64,000 nt of DNA from Photobacterium profundum SS9 (GTDB lineage: Bacteria; Pseudomonadota; Gammaproteobacteria; Enterobacterales; Vibrionaceae): assembly GCF_000196255.1 (NCBI RefSeq), contig NC_006371.1, positions 1,457,440 through 1,521,439 of the forward strand. The letters run 5' to 3'. The notes beneath the pieces were generated by a model. It was not told the origin of the DNA. It searched no databases and saw only the letters and a program-made list of their open reading frames with translations. This document shows, in pieces, positions 59,114 through 64,000 of this stretch. The position numbers and the translations under genes were made by a program. Position 1 is the stretch's first letter. Each line of letters starts with the position of its first letter.

Positions 59114-60574
59114 CCAATAGACCATAAAAGCGAGCAGACCAATGAGCAGCAAAATATCGAACCGTTTAGGATCATGGGTTCGGCTTTGGCGTAAGCCAAA
59201 GCCGTATTGCGGACTTTTTAAGTCACGGAACGTTTCTTCAATTTGCATACGTTTGGTGTAGAGCCTGACGATACACCGAGATGAAAATATATCTGTTGGG
59301 AGATTAGTCGCCAGCAACCAAGGTTCTAGTGCTGACTTCTTATGGACGGCTTGGGCGGAGAAATGCTCTCGACCTTTTGGTCGGTCTTTACGTTTTTTAG
59401 GTGTTTGTTTTTTATAGAGGTGAAGATGACATTGTAATGGTTTTCGTTTGGCAAGCTGTGTGAATCCTACATATTTAGGTTTGCTATTCGCTTTAATAAA
59501 CAACTGCTTGATGTGTTGCCATTGGTTTTTTATTAAGACGTTTACGTCTCCTCTGACACGTCCAAGATAACACCAATCCATGTCATCAACCTGCCTAAAC
59601 CAGGTATTACGAAAGCCAGCATCAGTCACGATAATGGGGATGACATGCGAAGGCAAAACAGCTTTGAAATCATCGAGAAACTGCTGATGACTGCGCGGAG
59701 AATTGTAGTTTTTAAAGGTAAAAGTTTGCTCGAAAAGCGTAACAGAACGTCCTTCTACAGCAATAGAAGCTCTTAGTACCATGAGTCGTTCGTATTCGCG
59801 AATATCAGCCCAATCGACTAAGACAATAGGTTGTGGATTGACCGAACAAAATTGATGACAGTGCCAACGATAAATATCGAGTCTGTCGTGGTGCAGGTGA
59901 TTGTTACCTAATAAACGGTCAACGCGCTTAATACAGTGTTTCGTTTTGGCCTTTGAAGGAAGCGAACGTCCAAGTAAAGTAAGCGTAAGTGCATCATTGC
60001 TAAGCAATGCTTGCACAGAGTCCATGAGTGATTTGAGTCTCTTTTTGTGAATGTTAGGGCATTGATTTTCCAGCGACTCGTGTAGTATTTGAATATCACG
60101 CATTCTTGCTTTCAATCTTTTGTGTTTGTGGTGAATTCATTAGATCAGAAGGTAAGGTGCGTGTCTACTGATTGAACTACAAAGGTATTTTGTGGGGATT
60201 CGTAAGATCTAAGCGTTATCAGACCCTTATAATGGAACACATGACAGTTAATTCTAGCAATGCACCAGGTGTAAAATCTCTTCGCCACCACACACAATCA
60301 TGGGCATCGACACAAGCAACATGGCGTTTTTATCATAATGAGGATGTGACTTTTCCTATGCTAAGTGGCCCGATGCTGGGACTTGCTCGTTCTGGTGTGA
60401 AAGAAAGTCAAAGTCGATATGTATTAATGGCTCATGATTGGTGCCATATCAATTTCGCTAAACATCATAGTAAGTTAGATAAAACTAAGATGTCACACGC
60501 TCTCGATGTTGGCTACGAACTGCAAGCGTCTTTATTGGTAGACGCAAATACTGGCGCACCCATTGCTCCAGCAG

Positions 60575-62339
60575 GTAACTTCTCAATAAGCCGAGGCAGG
60601 GTGGGCTTTCTGGAGCACCAGAGAGCCTAAAGATGGGATTACATTACTTTGAGAAATTCGGTCGTTGAGATATTTCCAGAAGGAAACCCCTAATTTTCGG
60701 CACGTTTTTTTCAGGCTGGAAAAGGTATCTCGGCATTGTCGGCCAAGATCACTACGAGTACCTCCACTGACTTTGCGCCGCTTGACCTGCTCCCTTAGAT
60801 CATTTTCGCTTCCATTTGTATGGATTGGAATTTCTGGTCGTTCCAATACCAGCAATAAGCTTGATTTTAATTTGTTTAACCGCTTTAGTTGCTGATTAAG
60901 GAGCTCATAGCGGGTTTTCTGAGTAAATAGCCGATCGAACTCCTTCGACAGAGCTGATTTCTTCGTGTCGCAAGGCTGTTTTTTGTATTCTTTCAGCTCC
61001 TTGTAGAACGACCAAATCTCATCACGTACTTGTGCGATGTCTTCTCGATGTCCCTCATTCAACGGAATAAGCTTGTGGACCAACCGCTCCGCATGTACCC
61101 AGCACAAACCATGTTGTAGAACCTTAAACTGTCCAGCACCATCACTGATCACAGCGAGTTTACCCAAAGCTTCATTCTCTGACGCGCAACCCAATAGGGC
61201 ACCTTCAGTCGCTATTTGAATATGCCTTTTTACGACAATACCCAGCTGAACTAGATGAGCAGACCATTCCTCTTCACATCCAAAGTTGGTCACTGGTGTG
61301 TTGCTAACAATGCTAACTGGGGGAGCAGGGAGTTTATTTGTCGCCATATAGTTTAGTGCGCAGGTGTTCACCTGATAACCCTTGTTTCCAGCCCGAAGGA
61401 GTGACAGGAAGTTGATCCGATTTTTTCGGTCTGAACTTTGAAACCAAGCAAACCACTCATTGCCTATGTGGGTGACAAAACCGTTCTTGCCCTGATGCCT
61501 AGCTCCGGTGTCATCTGTTGTGATATAGCCAGTGCTTTGCAGGCCTGCAGCCAGAAGTTCGGCTTTTTCTTCATGCAAATCATCATGATTTTCGGTCAAT
61601 AAGCGATTTAATTGGCCACTGGAAATATCGATACCCCATTCTCTAAGTTGTTCCAACAACAGAGGCTGAGTGACCTGACATTGATGATACTGATAGAGGA
61701 TGTAGCTTCTTAGTCGAGTGCCAAAGTGTTGGCCTGCTAGTCCATTAGGCAAGGTAGCGGTAACCGTCGAACCATCAGGTAATAGATAGCAAGCTAAGCG
61801 ATAACGTACATTGCACGACTGTATCTCTAACTCTTGGACGACAAAATCTCGGTAGCCCTTGAATCGTGCCCCGATAGGTAAAGGTTGTTCTGGCTGGACA
61901 ATGTTATCCTGATGAATGGTCAGCGTTTGATTTTTGCTACGCTTGGTAGAGCCGGACCGTTTGTTATCAGTCGAGCCTTGGTCTGACTTTTCATCGGTAT
62001 TTGTGTCGAGTTTACTCGGCTTGAACTTGGGCCGTTTTTTCTGCCCTTTTAGTACGTTGATCTCGTCTTTAAGGAGGGTGATTTCTTCTTGTTGGCGCTC
62101 AACCGTATCGGAAAGCTGCTCAATGATCCCAATTAAGCCTTTTACCAAAGGGGTTTGCTCTGACTCTGGAATGTCTGGGAGATTAATTTTCATTGAGACA
62201 AAAGGCTCTACGTGGTTAGAGGCTACTATTTTGAAGGTTTGAAAGGATCAATCAAGCCGATCTTAGAGATCCTAACATTAATTTTAAAAACACTATCAGG
62301 ATCACTCTTCGCTTATGCCCCGACTTATTGAGAAGTTAC
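60575..62339 (-). mobile_element. IS66-family, tnpC-only element (1765 bp)
   Basis: Ends GTAACTTCTCAATAAG are perfect inverted repeats (16 bp, then similar for a few bases). Target duplication TCCAGCAG (60567-60574 and 62340-62347) is the 8 bp typical of IS66. It carries only the large transposase gene, without tnpA/tnpB, like the ISBst12 subgroup. Confidence 0.93.
60583..62193 (-). CDS. IS66-type TnpC transposase (536 aa)
   Basis: N-terminal leucine-zipper-like coiled coil (about 20-50, IIEQLSDTVERQQEEITLLKDEINVLK in parts), a basic linker, then the IS66 DDE core (TDDTGARHQG with the first Asp, ISDGAGQFKVL with the second, and TNGSENDLREQVKRRKVSGGTRSD with the Glu). Starts at ATG 62193 with CTCAATG context. 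Intact. It lies in reverse orientation to the disrupted outer transposase. Confidence 0.92.
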   Translation of the reverse strand: MKINLPDIPESEQTPLVKGLIGIIEQLSDTVERQQEEITLLKDEINVLKGQKKRPKFKPSKLDTNTDEKSDQGSTDNKRSGSTKRSKNQTLTIHQDNIVQPEQPLPIGARFKGYRDFVVQELEIQSCNVRYRLACYLLPDGSTVTATLPNGLAGQHFGTRLRSYILYQYHQCQVTQPLLLEQLREWGIDISSGQLNRLLTENHDDLHEEKAELLAAGLQSTGYITTDDTGARHQGKNGFVTHIGNEWFAWFQSSDRKNRINFLSLLRAGNKGYQVNTCALNYMATNKLPAPPVSIVSNTPVTNFGCEEEWSAHLVQLGIVVKRHIQIATEGALLGCASENEALGKLAVISDGAGQFKVLQHGLCWVHAERLVHKLIPLNEGHREDIAQVRDEIWSFYKELKEYKKQPCDTKKSALSKEFDRLFTQKTRYELLNQQLKRLNKLKSSLLLVLERPEIPIHTNGSENDLREQVKRRKVSGGTRSDLGRQCRDTFSSLKKTCRKLGVSFWKYLNDRISQSNVIPSLGSLVLQKAHPASAY

Positions 62340-63366
62340 TCCAGCAGGTCTTAACTTACTGACAAGCAACGGTATTTATCAATGCCGAAGCCAAGAGTTA
62401 CAACCCAAGCAAAGTCACCTAGATTCACTCTTTGACAGCATTCATTGGCAAGAACAATTACATTTAGACAAGCCCCTGGTGCATGTTGTTGATAGAGAAG
62501 CAGATTCAGCGAAAGACTTAAGACGTTTAGGCTCAGTTCACTGGCTAACTCGAACTAAAAAAGGCTCAACGTTCCGTCACGAAGGTCAGTTTAAAACGGC
62601 TGAAATCATCAGTCGAACAATCTCCCCATACTTGAAAGGTGTTATTTCTCTTCGAGGTAAAGAGGGCTATTTGTTTGTTGGTGAAACGACTGTTGAGTTA
62701 CACCGGAAATCAGAAAAGCTCGCGTCAGCGGCGCCCACCTGTCGCTTTGTTATGAGCCTGGTCACGGATGATGAAGGTAAAGAGCTAGCAAGATGGTATC
62801 TGCTGTCTAACGTGTTGGATGTTGATGCAACAGAGATTGCAACGTGGTATTGCCATCGCTGGAATATTGAATCTTGGTTTAAGTTATTGAAGTCAGATGG
62901 TCATCAGTTAGAAAAATGGCAGCAAACTACTGCGGAGTCAATATTAAAGCGTCTGATCACAGCCAGTGTTGCAACGACGTTGATATTTAAGCTTTATTCG
63001 GACAGCTCGGATGAAGCTAATGAATTTAAAGGTTTTTTGGTTAAGCTGAGTGGTCGTTTAACTAAGCGAACAAAGCCTGTCACTCAGCCATCACTGCTTG
63101 CGGGACTATGGGTTTTCCTACAAATGTGTGAAGTACTAGATACCTACACCATGGATGAGATAAACGCGATGAGGCAAATAGCCAGTTCGTTTTTTGCTCA
63201 ATCTGTGTAGATACCTATGGCCTAAATCACCCAGTCTATCGCTCAGGATTTATCCTTTACGAATGCCTAATTTAATATTAACTAAAATAAATCGACCAAA
63301 TCAGAGCGATTTAATTGCGAATACAACCAAATGGTTTACATATTAGCCGGTTAGAAATATAAGGGG

Positions 63367-63395
63367 TTTACAACACAATCTGTATTCACTATTAT
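63367..63395 (+). promoter_or_regulatory. Promoter of the tRNA cluster
   Basis: TTTACA (63367-63372), 17-base spacer, TATTAT (63390-63395), about 13 bases before the first tRNA. The IS island ends 140 bases upstream, so this promoter is intact. Confidence 0.7.
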
Positions 63396-63407
63396 CCTTC
63401 GCACTCA

Positions 63408-63498
63408 GGAGAGATGGCTGAGTGGTCGAAAGCACCGGTCTTGAAAACCGGCAAGGGTTTATAGCCCTTCTAGGGTTCAAATCCCTATCTCTCCGCCA
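63408..63498 (+). tRNA. tRNA-Ser (UGA)
   Basis: 91 bases with CCA encoded. Acceptor GGAGAGA/TCTCTCC, anticodon stem CGGT/ACCG with loop CTTGAAA (anticodon TGA), the long variable arm of class II tRNA, and T loop GTTCAAATC. Confidence 0.96.
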
Positions 63499-63543
63499 TA
63501 TTGGTATTTAGGCGTAAGCGTGAATACAAAAAGAATAAAGTGT

Positions 63544-63619
<76 letters not shown>

Positions 63620-63637
63620 TTTATTAGCAATACCCCT

Positions 63638-63722
<85 letters not shown>

Positions 63723-63771
63723 TCTACAACTTTGTTACTTTCTAAGTGATAAACTTTATAAGTAACAAATT

Positions 63772-63846
<75 letters not shown>

Positions 63847-63856
63847 AACAACAACG

Positions 63857-63881
63857 AAGCCGCTCATTGAGCGGCTTTTTT
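63857..63881 (+). terminator. Terminator of the tRNA cluster
   Basis: AAGCCGCTC-ATT-GAGCGGCTT with a T-run, 10 bases after tRNA-Gly. It ends the operon here. The remaining 119 bases hold nothing I can name. Confidence 0.95.
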
Positions 63882-64000
63882 GTATTTGGCCTTATCAGAA
63901 CCCTATTTTTCTTTATCGCTATCAACAGCAAATTAACACTCAGGATTATATAAGACTCGTCAACATCTCATCTGAGTATTCAACTAAATCTTTCCCATCA

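Larger units (their letters stand above)
57507..60103 (-). pseudogene. IS10-type transposase interrupted by IS
   Basis: The N-terminal part (59123-60103, MRDIQILHESL..., with IVLVDWADIREY, VTDAGFRNTW and the YREK motif YTKRMQIEETFRDLK) and the C-terminal part (57507-57713, WFGIIAEHNGWHRHFQANSV...) join in frame to 395 residues, close to the 402 of IS10. The inner IS4 copy lies between LLAFMVYW and the final about 65 residues. Intact apart from that. Confidence 0.9.
57487..60206 (-). mobile_element. IS10-like element, split by an IS4 copy
   Basis: Its ends, CTGGGGAATCCCCACATAAT and, inverted from the right, CTTACGAATCCCCACAAAAT, share most bases. Target duplication ATCTAAGCG at 57478-57486 and 60207-60215 fits the IS10 preference NGCTNAGCN except at one base. 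Without the inner IS and its duplication it is 1311 bp, close to IS10. Confidence 0.88.
57428..63210 (+). pseudogene. IS4-family transposase in three pieces
   Basis: Pieces 57428-57486, 60216-60574 and 62348-63210 add to 1281 bases, the exact length of the intact gene at 51813, so it is undamaged except for the two inserts. The third piece has SPYLKG where both intact copies have SPDLKG. It cannot yield a working transposase. Confidence 0.93.
57318..63219 (+). mobile_element. Outer IS4-family copy, split by two other insertions
   Basis: Ends are the same 16-bp CATAGGTATCTACACA and inverse; target duplication GCCTAAATC at 57309-57317 and 63220-63228. The span of 5902 bases equals 1400 (this IS) + 2720 + 9 (IS10-like insert with duplication) + 1765 + 8 (IS66-type insert with duplication). 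Confidence 0.95.

Noticed and set aside
57318..63219. Composite transposon with cargo between two IS4 copies
   Set aside because: Everything between the ends is accounted for by IS sequence and target duplications; there is no passenger gene.

Overview
The window reads as Vibrionaceae chromosome, most likely Photobacterium. This is an inference from gene content and order (malT / malP-malQ-glgB; alsT-like and gcvT / regulator / glyA-gcvH-gcvP, as I recall them on Vibrio chromosome 2), moderate AT-richness and heavy IS load. No search was run.

Layout. 1-3.9 kb: a phage-like module (divergent repressor/YdaS-like pair, overlapping small genes, AlpA-like regulator, and two unrelated proteins that share a duplicated C-terminal module). 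4.0-13.2 kb: glycine/serine one-carbon metabolism, with an amino-acid symporter, gcvT, an XRE-cupin regulator, glyA, gcvH and gcvP. 13.4-16.6 kb: accessory patch with a DUF1737-like protein, a transposase remnant, an orphan acidic protein, a VirK/YbjX protein and structured repeats. 17-30 kb: a PAS-chemoreceptor, then the glycogen/maltodextrin block glgB-malQ-malP facing the activator malT, then a DUF4336 protein. 30-46 kb: envelope genes (small outer-membrane barrel, frameshifted hydrolase, M16 peptidase pair, LysR plus HlyD/DUF2955 efflux pair, glycosyltransferase with DedA-LssY protein, CAP-domain lipoprotein, a 1-kb gene-free G-poor stretch, DUF1800/DUF1501 pair). 46-49 kb: modABC with a ModE-like operator beside a decayed asparaginase gene. 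49-55 kb: LysR, dicarboxylate symporter and malic enzyme, split by an IS. 55-57.3 kb: an apparently exported family II pyrophosphatase and an M14 peptidase. 57.3-63.2 kb: a four-IS, three-level nested island. 63.4-63.9 kb: tRNA-Ser-Thr-Tyr-Gly.

How it works together. AlsT/GlyA/GcvTHP would take up and interconvert serine and glycine and split glycine to one-carbon units. A PurR box and a GTTTCC palindrome lie between the divergent regulator and glyA. MalT would activate malPQ-glgB to process maltodextrin and glycogen. The symporter plus MaeA convert imported C4-dicarboxylate to pyruvate under a divergent LysR. Repeats shape the region: a 266-bp structured element is present in three full-length copies plus two shortened forms, and a 1400-bp IS4-type element is present in three copies.
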